DNA of 17,202 bases from assembly GCA_016784945.1 (NCBI GenBank), contig JADHTP010000034.1:1-17202 (forward strand). Reading direction: 5' to 3'. Position 1 is the stretch's first letter, and each line of letters starts with the position of its first letter. Under the pieces are notes generated by a model. That model had not been told where the DNA came from. It did no database searches and was given only the letters and a program-made list of their open reading frames with translations. This document shows, piece after piece, positions 6,149-13,295 of the stretch. The position numbers were made by a program, and so were the translations under genes. The DNA comes from Deltaproteobacteria bacterium (GTDB taxonomy: Bacteria > Myxococcota_A > UBA9042 > DTJE01).

Positions 6149-9103
6149 CTACTGGCGGCACTGGTCGGCCCAGGCCTCCACGGTGTCGAGTTTGGTCGGG
6201 TGGACCAGGCCTTGTGTATAGCGGTTGTCAGCCTCGACACAGCCGGCCCACTTTTCCACGGTGTCCCAGCCGCCGCGGGTGTACTTGTAGTGGAACCACA
6301 GACCTCGTGGGACCTGGATCACGCCCCAGGCCTTGTCCTGGCCGGCCACCCAGTCAAGGGGCTGCTGGTCCTCCCAGGCGCTCCACGACCCCACGATGTG
6401 CACGGGCGCGTCCTTTGGCGTGCCCGCCGGGACATCAACGGAGAACTGCATGGGCACGGTCTCGGATGAGGCCCCGTCGGTGGGATAGGTCATGTCCAGT
6501 ACGAAGTCGTCACGGTCCACGATGTTCACCCACAGGGCCTGGTCGTCAACATCGAACCACCAGCCCTTGGCGTTGTTCATGATGGCGTCCAGGTCCGCGA
6601 CCGCGGCAAGCCCTTCGCCGTCCAGTTCAACGGACGTGGGTGGCCCGTCCACGCGTCTGACGCGGATCAGCAGGTAGCGGAAGGCCCCCTCTGGCGTAAA
6701 ACTACCTTCCCTGGGTCCCGCGGTGAACCTGGCGCCCCCCGCCGTCCGGACCAGGGTGTAGTCCACATCCGAGTAAGCACCTCCCTGGTAGGCCATGGAC
6801 TCCCCGTCGTCCTCGTACAGCGTGAAAGATGTCTCGTGGTCCGCCGGGAACAGTTCCAGGGTCAGGGGGTTCACGGGCTCCTGGTCACTCCACTGCATGG
6901 CCTGGGAACCGGGCAGGATGGCCCCTTCCCTGACATAGGTCGGCAGGGCACCCAGGGGCAGTGCTGGCTCGATGGTGGCCGGGCCGACGTATTCCCGCCC
7001 CGAATACCTTTCGTACCACGTCCCGTCGGGCAGGTAGATGGACCGCGTCTCCACGCCTTCCTCCATTACGGGCGCATACAGGAGCCAGGGTCCCAGCATG
7101 GCCTGGTCCTCGATGTTCCGCACGGCCGGTTCCCCCTGGAATTCGTAGACCAGCGGCCTCAGGATCGGCGCCCCCTTCACGTGGGCCTCCCGGAACAGGC
7201 TGTAGATATAGGGCAGCAGGACATACCGCTCGGTAATCATGCGCCGGCTGATGTCCTCCACCTCCACGCCGAAGGCCCAGGGTTCCTGGTCGGGCGCGCC
7301 GGTTTGGACGTGGTCCCGGAAGAAGGGGCTGATGGCGCCCACCTGCATCCACCGTGCGAACATTTCGGGACCGGGCCCGCCGGAGAATCCCCCCACGTCG
7401 CTGCCGGTGAATGCCACGCCCGACAGCCCGATGTTCATGAGCATGGGCAGGGTATTCCGGAGCATGGGCCACTCGCTGGGCACGTCCCCGGTCCACAGGG
7501 CCGCCCATCGCTGCTCGCCGGCGAAACCCGATCGGGTCAGCACGAAGGGGCGTCGATGGGGCGCGGCGGCCAGCATGCCGTTCCAGGTGGCGTGGGCCAT
7601 GTTCAGGGCGAACACGTTGTGGACCTCGGCCATGGTGGTGGGGCGACCGTCACCGTCGGCCGGGACGTCGTCGGGCACGGTGAACCCGTCGTCGGGCAGA
7701 AACGAGGCGGGCTCGTTCATGTCGATCCAGATGCCCCTCACGCCCTTGTCCAGCACCCGGGGTACCAGGGTGGCCCACCAGGCCCGTGCCGAAGCCGACG
7801 AAAAGTCGGGGAACACGGCGGGCCCCGGCCACACGAACCCCACGAAGGGCTTGCCGTCGGCGGTCTTCAGGAAATGGCCCCCCGCCACTCCCTGGTCGTA
7901 AACGTCCCAGCCGGGGTCTTCCTTGATGCCGGGGTCGATGATCACGGTGGTCTTGAAGTGGATGTCCTCCAGCTGGTCGATCATCCCCTCGGGGTCCGGG
8001 AAGCGCTTGGGGTCGAAGGTCCAGGACCGGTACCCGTCCATGTAGTCGATGTCCAGCCAGATCCCGTCGGCCGGGATCTTGCGTTTCCTGAACTCGTTGG
8101 CGATTTCCAGCACGCGTGTGTCGGGGTAGTAGCTCCATCGACACTGGTGAAAGCCCAGGGTCCAGCGCGGGGGCATGGGCATGCGTCCAGTCAGTCGGGT
8201 ATAGCGTCGCAGTACGTCGGCCATGTGGGGCCCGGCGATCACGTACTGGTCGATGCGGCCACCGTGGGCGGTGATCCGGTACAGGCCAGGATCCGCAGCG
8301 CCCATGTCGAATTCCATGCGGAAGGTATTGTCAGTAAAGACCCCGTAGGCCACGTCCCCCCGCAGTCCCACGAAGAACGGAATGGACTGGTAGATGGGAT
8401 CGGTGGTGTCGTTGAAGATCCCGCCAGCCAGCGGGTCCGTGTTGTAGAAGGTCAGTGTTTCGCCGCGCTTGTCCAGGGGCCCGGTCTTTTCGCCGAAGCC
8501 ATAGAAGTGCTCGTCGGCTGCCGTGGTGCGGGTCAAGGACACTTTCCCCGGGTCGTTACCGCGTTCCCAAGCGTCTGAGGCCGGGTCCTCCAGGATCACG
8601 GTCCACTGTGACGGATCGCCCTCACCGGCCAGCACCTTGACCCGGCAGCCGCCCTCCCCTGCCTCGCGCAGGATCTCCAGGCGCATCCGCGGGGTCTGCA
8701 GGAAGAAGTCCACGTCGCCCTTGTGCCCGTAGGTCAATGTGACATCGCCCCAGCCCTGGTCCACCACGGCGTAGGAATGGTCGGGCTGGTCCGGCGCTTG
8801 ATCCACGTACAGCAGACGGAGGATGCCGTCGTCCAGGGCCGCGATCCGCAGGTCGGACCCGGCGCACTGGGCCAGGAACGCGCCTCCACCCTCCCCTTTC
8901 ACCCAGTCGGGCAGCAGCGGGTCAGGGGGGATGTCCACGCCGGGATCCGCCATCCCGGATTCGGTCACTTCCATGACGGCAGTGTCGGTTCCGGGATCCA
9001 CGGCATCCGGTTTTCCGGGATCCGTGCCGCCATCGGAGCCGCCACAGCCGAAGGCCAGGGTCGCAATCGCCAGAAAGATCGCCGCTCGCGATGTGTTTTT
9101 CAT
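6149..9103 (-). CDS. GH31 alpha-glucosidase lipoprotein with CBM20-like C-terminus
   Basis: 984 residues. Predicted retaining alpha-glycosidase acting on alpha-glucans or related oligosaccharides outside the cytoplasm. The signal peptide ends at LAFG|C (Cys20, probable lipidation), followed by a Gly/Asp linker with DPGK. An N-terminal beta domain spans about 75-300. The catalytic barrel starts near PPRWTLGFHQCRWSY (311-325). GIWLDIDYMDGY (347-358) is the conserved substrate-site segment. GIWIDMNEP (457-465) carries the nucleophile Asp461, and LWTGDVPSEW (536-545) the acid/base Asp540. GVAFTGSDVGGF follows (562-573). Proximal and distal beta domains run to about 870. The last 100 residues, with VPAGTP...VHIVGSWSAWEDQ and WFHYKYTRGGWDTVEKW, resemble a CBM20-type starch-binding module. 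The start at 9103 has only a weak AAGG site, but the signal peptide supports it. It lies alone between tRNA-Leu and osmC-like genes, so the substrate is not shown by context. Confidence 0.93.
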   Translation of the reverse strand: MKNTSRAAIFLAIATLAFGCGGSDGGTDPGKPDAVDPGTDTAVMEVTESGMADPGVDIPPDPLLPDWVKGEGGGAFLAQCAGSDLRIAALDDGILRLLYVDQAPDQPDHSYAVVDQGWGDVTLTYGHKGDVDFFLQTPRMRLEILREAGEGGCRVKVLAGEGDPSQWTVILEDPASDAWERGNDPGKVSLTRTTAADEHFYGFGEKTGPLDKRGETLTFYNTDPLAGGIFNDTTDPIYQSIPFFVGLRGDVAYGVFTDNTFRMEFDMGAADPGLYRITAHGGRIDQYVIAGPHMADVLRRYTRLTGRMPMPPRWTLGFHQCRWSYYPDTRVLEIANEFRKRKIPADGIWLDIDYMDGYRSWTFDPKRFPDPEGMIDQLEDIHFKTTVIIDPGIKEDPGWDVYDQGVAGGHFLKTADGKPFVGFVWPGPAVFPDFSSASARAWWATLVPRVLDKGVRGIWIDMNEPASFLPDDGFTVPDDVPADGDGRPTTMAEVHNVFALNMAHATWNGMLAAAPHRRPFVLTRSGFAGEQRWAALWTGDVPSEWPMLRNTLPMLMNIGLSGVAFTGSDVGGFSGGPGPEMFARWMQVGAISPFFRDHVQTGAPDQEPWAFGVEVEDISRRMITERYVLLPYIYSLFREAHVKGAPILRPLVYEFQGEPAVRNIEDQAMLGPWLLYAPVMEEGVETRSIYLPDGTWYERYSGREYVGPATIEPALPLGALPTYVREGAILPGSQAMQWSDQEPVNPLTLELFPADHETSFTLYEDDGESMAYQGGAYSDVDYTLVRTAGGARFTAGPREGSFTPEGAFRYLLIRVRRVDGPPTSVELDGEGLAAVADLDAIMNNAKGWWFDVDDQALWVNIVDRDDFVLDMTYPTDGASSETVPMQFSVDVPAGTPKDAPVHIVGSWSAWEDQQPLDWVAGQDKAWGVIQVPRGLWFHYKYTRGGWDTVEKWAGCVEADNRYTQGLVHPTKLDTVEAWADQCRQ

Positions 9104-9144
9104 GCCTTGTTTCTTAGGACTGCGAGGGCGGGTCTGTCAAGGTG

Positions 9145-9164
9145 GGACGGTCTGGAGACCGTCC
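9145..9164. repeat. Intergenic palindrome, copy 1 of a dispersed element
   Basis: GGACGGTCT (9145-9153), GG, AGACCGTCC (9156-9164): a perfect 9-bp inverted repeat. A near-identical copy lies at 12505-12526, sharing the core and the flanking bases on the right (C-CT-CA). It sits in the 92-base gap between the GH31 start and the OsmC stop. There is no T tract, so it is not a standard terminator, and a REP-like dispersed element fits better. Confidence 0.6.
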
Positions 9165-9182
9165 ACTGCAAGGGCAAGGCGA

Positions 9183-9198
9183 TGACTCGTCAGAGTCA
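9183..9198 (-). other. Hairpin spanning the OsmC stop codon
   Basis: TGACTC (9183-9188), GTCA, GAGTCA (9193-9198): a perfect 6-bp stem whose right arm includes the stop codon of the OsmC-family gene (9196-9198). It could end or stabilise the transcript together with the palindrome at 9145-9164. There is no T tract. Confidence 0.35.
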
Positions 9199-9594
9199 GT
9201 CCACCACGGTGGTGACTTCGAAATCGGGGGGATCGAGGATGGTCTTCTTCACGGCGCACAGGTTCGCGGAGCGGGCCAGGGCCTTCCTGTACTTTTCCGG
9301 GAAGGACGCCGGCACGTGGACCTCGATGTCAAAGGACGCCATGCGGCGCTTCTGCTCGTCGTAGGTAGAACGCTGCACCAGGTGGATGCCCTCCACGGGC
9401 AGGTCGTGGCTCTTGCAGAACTTCAGGACATAGACCCCCGCGCAGGTGCCCAGGGACGCCATGAACAGGGTGTACGGCTCGGGCGCGGAGCCCTCCCCGC
9501 CGAACTCCGGGTCCTGGTCCGTGCCAATGACACGGCCCTTGTCCGTGATGGCGTCCACCCTCAAGCCCCCGGAAAACTGGATATTGAACTCCAT
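9196..9594 (-). CDS. OsmC/Ohr-family redox protein
   Basis: 132 residues, the usual size for a single-domain OsmC-like protein. Members reduce organic or fatty-acid hydroperoxides through a cysteine pair. Here Cys51 lies in MASLGTCAGVYVLKFC and Cys113 in ANLCAVKKTI, the expected positions on the two central helices. SAPEPYTLFMASLGTC is the typical entry to the first active-site helix. The start at 9594 is chosen because GAGAGGAA lies at a good distance upstream. The frame stays open to 9717, but the extra 41 residues are unlike the family. It is divergent from the thioesterase gene at 9734, and the 139-base gap holds repeated GGACCGG sites. Cytoplasmic. The electron donor and the exact substrate are not shown. 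Confidence 0.88.
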   Translation of the reverse strand: MEFNIQFSGGLRVDAITDKGRVIGTDQDPEFGGEGSAPEPYTLFMASLGTCAGVYVLKFCKSHDLPVEGIHLVQRSTYDEQKRRMASFDIEVHVPASFPEKYRKALARSANLCAVKKTILDPPDFEVTTVVD

Positions 9595-9613
9595 GTCGTG
9601 TTCCTCTCTTTCT

Positions 9614-9674
9614 GGACCGGCTGCCGGGATTGTCGCGACCCACGGACCGGTCCATTCAGGATAAGCACGGTCCG
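9614..9674. promoter_or_regulatory. Cluster of GGACCGG-type sites between divergent genes
   Basis: GGACCGG at 9614-9620, the perfect palindrome GGACCGGTCC at 9644-9653, and CGGTCCG at 9668-9674, all in the gap between the divergent OsmC and thioesterase starts. Repeated half-sites in a shared promoter region suggest one regulator for both genes. GC-rich DNA makes such words easier by chance. Confidence 0.3.
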
Positions 9675-9733
9675 ACCGGGGGGCAAGGGTGGTACACTGC
9701 CCGGCACCAGCGCCCACTTAGAGCGAGGCGACC

Positions 9734-10147
9734 ATGGAAATGAAATTCGTGACGAAAACAAGGGTGGAATTCCGCGACCTGGACGCCATGAGGCACGTGA
9801 ACAACGCCGTGTTCGTCAGCTTCCTGGAAACGGCCCGGATGGACTTTTTCGACCAGACCTTCGGGCCCGACGGCTTCGAGCGGTTCCCCTTCATCCTGGG
9901 CGAGGTCCGGATCCGCTTCGTCAGCCCCGCCTACATCAAGGAGATCCTGGAACTGGGTATCCGGGTCAAGGAAATCGGCCGCAAATCCTATGTGTTCGAG
10001 TACCTCATCCGGGAAGAAAAGACGGGCCGCACCGTGTGCGAGGCCGAGTCCACCCAGGTGATGTTCGACTACCGGTCACGAAAGACCCTGGACGTCCCCG
10101 GAGAATTTCGCGTCTTGACGGAGCCTGTCAGCCGTCCTGACGCTTGA
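9734..10147 (+). CDS. Hotdog-fold acyl-CoA thioesterase (4HBT/YbgC type)
   Basis: 137 residues, normal for a single hotdog domain. Predicted to hydrolyse acyl-CoA or another acyl thioester in the cytoplasm, probably as a tetramer. VEFRDLDAMRHVNNAVFVSFLETAR (residues 11-35) carries the 4HBT signature: Asp17 is the catalytic position, followed by HVNN and the 'FLETAR' of the long central helix. ILGEVRIRFVSPA (residues 55-67) corresponds to the second strand pair. The start at 9734 has a modest GAGCGAGG site. A second Met two codons later is possible. The last 20 bases overlap the 3' end of the convergent gtrA-like gene (10128-10147). The family covers many substrates, and nothing here identifies one. 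Confidence 0.88.
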   Translation: MEMKFVTKTRVEFRDLDAMRHVNNAVFVSFLETARMDFFDQTFGPDGFERFPFILGEVRIRFVSPAYIKEILELGIRVKEIGRKSYVFEYLIREEKTGRTVCEAESTQVMFDYRSRKTLDVPGEFRVLTEPVSRPDA

Positions 10148-10634
10148 ATGTCCACAGGTTGTTGGCCACGAAGTTGATGAACAGGCCCAGCACGATGCCG
10201 GCCAGGGGGGCGAGCAGGTGGTACAGCCGGTATTCGCCGTACAGGGCCACTGTGCACGAATCCGACTGACGCATCAGTGATGATATGACCACGGAAGTGG
10301 CGAACTGCACCCCGGCCGCGATGGCCGACACTAGGTAGAACTTCGCGAGTCGTCGCAGGAAGCCGCTGGGGTCCCTGGCCGTGCGGTCGCCCCAGGTCCA
10401 GAAGCTGTTCAGCAGGAAGTTGGTGAAGATGGACACCACGATCCCCAGCAGGTAGGCCAGGGTGTCCCGGACGCCCGCGGTCATCAGGGTGGTGCAGGTC
10501 GCCGTGACCAGGAACACGATCCCCAGGTTGACGGGCACACCGGAGGTTCCCACCACCACAAACTTGACGAAACGCCGCTGGTCCTTGGTCAGGTGCGCCC
10601 TCAGGAACGCCATCAGGGAATCGATGAACTTCAC
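10128..10634 (-). CDS. GtrA-family polytopic membrane protein
   Basis: 168 residues with four predicted membrane helices (about 22-44, 57-77, 98-120, 138-160). GtrA-like proteins are thought to move or flip polyprenyl-linked sugars across the inner membrane for surface glycosylation. Seen here: RFVKFVVVGTSGVPVNLGI at the first helix, and two copies of the family ending, NFLLNSFWTW (72-81) and NFVANNLWTF (154-163). The start is a GTG (10632-10634) overlapping the stop of the upstream metallo-hydrolase as GTGA, with GGAGG about ten bases before, so the two are translationally coupled. It overlaps the convergent thioesterase gene by 20 bases. No glycosyltransferase is adjacent, so the sugar is unknown. 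Confidence 0.88.
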   Translation of the reverse strand: MKFIDSLMAFLRAHLTKDQRRFVKFVVVGTSGVPVNLGIVFLVTATCTTLMTAGVRDTLAYLLGIVVSIFTNFLLNSFWTWGDRTARDPSGFLRRLAKFYLVSAIAAGVQFATSVVISSLMRQSDSCTVALYGEYRLYHLLAPLAGIVLGLFINFVANNLWTFKRQDG

Positions 10635-11476
10635 AGGCGATCGGCCTCCTCCGGCAGCAGCAGGTGGGCCCGCTGCGCCACGCTGTCAGGCAATCGTTCG
10701 GCAATGGCCCGTTCGATGTCGGCGGTCTTGTAGATCTGGCTGAAGTGAAAGAACACGAAGGCCGCGCAGCCGAGGGGTTCCAGGCGCGGTCCCAGCTCGT
10801 CAAGGTGGGCGTGGCCACCCAGGTGGGCGTAGTCGGGGGTTCGCTGGTCGTCCACGAAGGTGCATTCAACGAACAGGACCTTCGCCCCTTTCACCAGGGG
10901 ATCGTCCAGGTCCATCCCGGACACCATGGAATCACCGGTGACCGCCACCAGGGGATACTGGGCCACCCGGAAGAGGTCGGAATCGGGCTCCTGGCGCCGC
11001 CGTGCGATCTCGGGGCCGCCGAGGTCCCGGTACTCGTCTTTCAGTTTTTCCACCCGTCGGTACACGGCCAGCCCCTGGGACGGGATGTTGTGCTCCACGC
11101 GGAAGGGATGGAGGAACAGCTTGTTCCCCAGGGGGAGGTCCTTGCCCGGTTCGATGTCCACGACTTCCGCTTCGAAGGGGCGGCCCTGCAGGGCCCCCAG
11201 GCAGGACACGAGATCCCGAAAGGCGGGGGCCGAGGCGGTGGGAACCAGGAACCGGGGGTCCTTCATGCCGAACAGCCGGCGCACGCCCAGGTAGGCGGAC
11301 ACCCCGGACAGGTGGTCCGCGTGGGTGTGGGTGAAGGCCACGTTGGCGGTGCGAAGGGCCGCGGGCGTACACACGCCCAGGTCGATGGTCAGGTCCATTT
11401 CGGGAAAGGTCAGGGTCGTACCGATCCCGCCCAGGGACCTGGCGTTGAACCGGATGTCCTCGATGCACGCTTCCAT
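10631..11476 (-). CDS. RNase Z-like metallo-beta-lactamase-fold hydrolase
   Basis: 281 residues from ATG 11476. Metal-binding motif THTHADH at 49-55, HNIPSQG around His129, VTGDS with Asp182, VECTF (203-207), GHAHLDE (His222) and FFHFSQIY (His244). This order (HxHxDH, H-x-x-PS-x-G, GDS/T, E-TF, GH-H, HFS) is that of RNase Z and relatives, which cut tRNA precursors at the 3' end, but several positions are off-type and the flexible arm is not obvious. It is best called RNase Z-like: tRNA 3' processing is possible, and a small-molecule esterase is also possible. The open frame extends to 11776, but the extra 100 residues overlap the divergent queG gene and lack family features. The ribosome site at 11476 is weak. 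It is coupled to gtrA by GTGA. Confidence 0.8.
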   Translation of the reverse strand: MEACIEDIRFNARSLGGIGTTLTFPEMDLTIDLGVCTPAALRTANVAFTHTHADHLSGVSAYLGVRRLFGMKDPRFLVPTASAPAFRDLVSCLGALQGRPFEAEVVDIEPGKDLPLGNKLFLHPFRVEHNIPSQGLAVYRRVEKLKDEYRDLGGPEIARRRQEPDSDLFRVAQYPLVAVTGDSMVSGMDLDDPLVKGAKVLFVECTFVDDQRTPDYAHLGGHAHLDELGPRLEPLGCAAFVFFHFSQIYKTADIERAIAERLPDSVAQRAHLLLPEEADRL

Positions 11477-11509
11477 GGCCGTTGCCGCACGCAGGAAAAG
11501 TCGGCCGAG

Positions 11510-11515
11510 TATAAT
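11510..11515 (+). promoter_or_regulatory. Perfect -10 box before queG
   Basis: TATAAT in the 79-base gap between the divergent RNase Z-like and queG starts. Initiation near 11522 would leave a leader of about 35 bases before the TTG start at 11556. I find no good -35 at standard spacing: TTGCCG at 11482 is too far. Confidence 0.4.
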
Positions 11516-11555
11516 GCCGCGTGGACCGAACGGCAATCGAGAGACGGGAAAGGTT

Positions 11556-12482
11556 TTGAAGGCCACCATCGAGGACATCCGGGGCATTGCGACCCGCTGT
11601 GGACTGGACGCCATCGGTGCGACACCCGCCTGGCCCGTGCCCGTGGAGCCTGCCACGGCCGCCCGCCTGGTGAACCGGGCCCCGAAGGACCTGGGATACC
11701 TGGCCGCGAGGCTGCAAAAGCGACTGGACCCCGGCCTGGTCCTGCCGGGCGTGCGCACGGTCCTGTCCGCGGTCATCGGCTATGGAAGCGACCGGCCGGG
11801 AGTGGAGGCGCTGACGCCGGGAACGGGTTTCATTTCCCGTTTCGCCTGGTCCCACGACTACCACGTGATGATCGGGGCCTGGATGAAGGACCTCTGCGGT
11901 CAGCTGAAACGGGAATACGGGGCCGTCGCCAGGTGGTACGTGGACACCGGGCCGGTCTTCGAAAAGGCCTATGCCGTGGCCGCCGGACACGGATTCGTGG
12001 GCAAGAACAGTCTGCTGATCACGCCCCGTTTCGGGAGCTGGGTGTTCCTGGGCACGGTGCTGACGGATCTGGATGTGGTGGCACCGCCGTCCGGGCCGAC
12101 GAAGGACGGCTGCGGTAAATGCCGGGACTGCCAGGACGCCTGCCCCACGGCCGCCCTGGAACAGGATTACGTGCTGGATTCGAGCCGCTGCCTGGCCCAC
12201 CTCACGGTGAGCGATCGGGGACCACCCTCGCCGGAACTGGCGTCGCGCCTCGCCGGGAACCTCTATGGCTGTGACATCTGCCAGGACGTGTGTCCCCGCA
12301 ACATCAAGGCGGTCAAACCGGGACGTCGGGAGTTCGCCCCCCTGCCCGGCCTGTACATGCCCCGCCTGGACGACGTGCTGGCCATGGACCAGAAACGATT
12401 CCTTTCGGTGTTTGGGGAAACGCCCGTCAGGCGCCGGAAACTGGGACTGCTGCAGGCCACGGCGAGGCTCTTGAAGCGTTGA
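11556..12482 (+). CDS. queG: Epoxyqueuosine reductase QueG
   Basis: 308 residues from TTG 11556. QueG catalyses the last step of queuosine synthesis, reducing epoxyqueuosine in tRNA with cobalamin and two [4Fe-4S] clusters. Present: the cobalamin-domain segment YVDTGPVFEKAYA with the catalytic-type Asp130, GFVGKNSLLITPRFGSW, the first cluster CGKCRDCQDACP (Cys186/189/192/196), a lone Cys212 in SRCLAHLT, and the second cluster CDICQDVCP (Cys239/242/246). The frame is open to 11325, but upstream residues are unlike the family and overlap the divergent gene. TTG has GGGAAAGG just before it, and a TATAAT lies 40 bases upstream. The protein ends about where the HEAT-like C-terminal domain of longer QueG proteins would start, so it is a short form. 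Confidence 0.93.
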   Translation: MKATIEDIRGIATRCGLDAIGATPAWPVPVEPATAARLVNRAPKDLGYLAARLQKRLDPGLVLPGVRTVLSAVIGYGSDRPGVEALTPGTGFISRFAWSHDYHVMIGAWMKDLCGQLKREYGAVARWYVDTGPVFEKAYAVAAGHGFVGKNSLLITPRFGSWVFLGTVLTDLDVVAPPSGPTKDGCGKCRDCQDACPTAALEQDYVLDSSRCLAHLTVSDRGPPSPELASRLAGNLYGCDICQDVCPRNIKAVKPGRREFAPLPGLYMPRLDDVLAMDQKRFLSVFGETPVRRRKLGLLQATARLLKR

Positions 12483-12504
12483 TCGTTTGATCGTGGGATC
12501 AGGA

Positions 12505-12526
12505 GGGACGATCTGGAGACCGTCCC
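12505..12526. repeat. Intergenic palindrome, copy 2 of a dispersed element
   Basis: GGGACGATCT (12505-12514), GG, AGACCGTCCC (12517-12526): a 10-bp inverted repeat with one mismatch, which becomes a G-U pair in minus-strand RNA. It matches the copy at 9145-9164 and ends exactly at the stop codon of the minus-strand lipoprotein gene (12527-12529). It lies between convergent 3' ends (queG and that gene), so it may act as a bidirectional transcript end. Confidence 0.6.
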
Positions 12527-13009
12527 CTACAGTTCCTTGTCCACGGTGAACAGGGGCGAGTCCGGGGGCGCGTCGAGCATCTCCGGGAAGCTCTCCGTCA
12601 GTCCGAAGGCCCGCTGGAACAGGGGCAGCACGAAGTTGGTCACGATCTTCTGCTGCTGGTGGCGGGTGACGGTGGGCGCGACGTCCAGGAACCCGGACCA
12701 GACCTTGTGGTCCGTGAAACCGCCGTGGTTGCCCCCCTGGATCCAGATCTTCCAATTCGGCGCCGGCTGGGCGCCATAGGTCATGTTGATTCCCATGGCC
12801 ATGGCCTGCTTGTCTCCCGTGGCGCCGAGGACCATGAACATCCCGGGCACCTTGCCAGGGTCGCCGGGCTGTCCGGGATCCAACGTTCCCTGGTCCTGGG
12901 CCGGGTCGGGGGCCCCATCGTCGCCAACCATGGAGTCCCCACCCATTCCTTCCCCACCGCAGGCACAAGCCATCACGGCGATCAGGAAACCGGGAAAGAG
13001 TCGGGACAT
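12527..13009 (-). CDS. Lipoprotein carrying only the C-terminal part of an alpha/beta hydrolase
   Basis: 160 residues from ATG 13009, with GGAG about eight bases upstream inside the stop region of the preceding gene. The signal peptide ends in VMACAC, with Cys15 or Cys17 as lipid site, then a Gly/Asp/Pro linker to about residue 54. The rest, VPGMFMVLGATGDKQAM (54-70) and WKIWIQGGNHGGFTDH (86-101) followed by VTRHQQQKIVTNFVLPLFQRAFG, matches the last third of alpha/beta hydrolases, where 'G-x-x-D' gives the triad Asp (Asp66) and 'NHGGF' the triad His (His95). The N-terminal part with the nucleophile GxSxG is absent, and there is no room for it. It could be a domain-deleted relic with a working signal peptide, a binding protein, or part of a split enzyme. 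It follows the 76-residue lipoprotein gene by 5 bases, so they share a transcript. Confidence 0.7.
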   Translation of the reverse strand: MSRLFPGFLIAVMACACGGEGMGGDSMVGDDGAPDPAQDQGTLDPGQPGDPGKVPGMFMVLGATGDKQAMAMGINMTYGAQPAPNWKIWIQGGNHGGFTDHKVWSGFLDVAPTVTRHQQQKIVTNFVLPLFQRAFGLTESFPEMLDAPPDSPLFTVDKEL

Positions 13010-13014
13010 TGCGA

Positions 13015-13245
13015 TCACTCCGAGACGGTGCCTTGTTTCAAGACGCACCGGTTGTCCAGGCACTCGTAGCGGGGATCGATGCAGTCGTCGTCGGCCTGGC
13101 ATATGACGGGTTCGCATTTGCCCGCGGGCACGTTGCAGACCTCCAGTCCGTCGCAGTCGTAGTCGTCCTTGCACGGTCCATCGCCGGACCCGCAGGACAG
13201 GGCAAGAAAGAGGAGTGTCGTCAGTGTGAAGATTCTGGCCGGCAT
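13015..13245 (-). CDS. Small Cys-rich lipoprotein with two EB-like modules
   Basis: 76 residues. GGAGGT stands directly before ATG 13245. The signal peptide ends at LALS|C (Cys18). The mature part has eight further cysteines in two similar modules: Cys25, 31, 37, 44 and Cys49, 55, 62, 67, each of the form C-x5-C-x5/6-C-x6/4-C with acidic residues between (CKDDYDC, CQADDDC). Such disulfide modules are common in extracellular proteins of Myxococcota, and the N-terminal part of the 749-residue lipoprotein at 14321 has the same type (CVTDGDCKAGFNC). The function is unknown, and an outer-surface disulfide-stabilised binding role is the simplest guess. It forms a tight pair with the gene at 12527-13009. 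Confidence 0.8.
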   Translation of the reverse strand: MPARIFTLTTLLFLALSCGSGDGPCKDDYDCDGLEVCNVPAGKCEPVICQADDDCIDPRYECLDNRCVLKQGTVSE

Positions 13246-13295
13246 GGGACCTCCGACGTGGATTCTAGCCCGCCCGAGGCACCCAGTCCACTGAA

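Noticed and set aside
6836..8578. Long plus-strand open frame (580 codons) inside the GH31 gene
   Set aside because: His/Gly/Pro-rich shadow of the GH31 frame. The GH31 frame carries all catalytic motifs.
9595..9717. N-terminal extension of the OsmC protein to 9717
   Set aside because: The extension is unlike the family, and a good ribosome site stands before ATG 9594.
11477..11776. 100-residue N-terminal extension of the RNase Z-like protein
   Set aside because: It overlaps the divergent queG coding region, is Arg/Ser-rich and lacks family features.
10664..12968. Very long frames on both strands across the RNase Z-like and queG genes (10664-12118 plus, 10932-12968 minus)
   Set aside because: They cross real gene boundaries and give Arg/Gly/Pro-rich products. 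Both true genes have complete motif sets in other frames.
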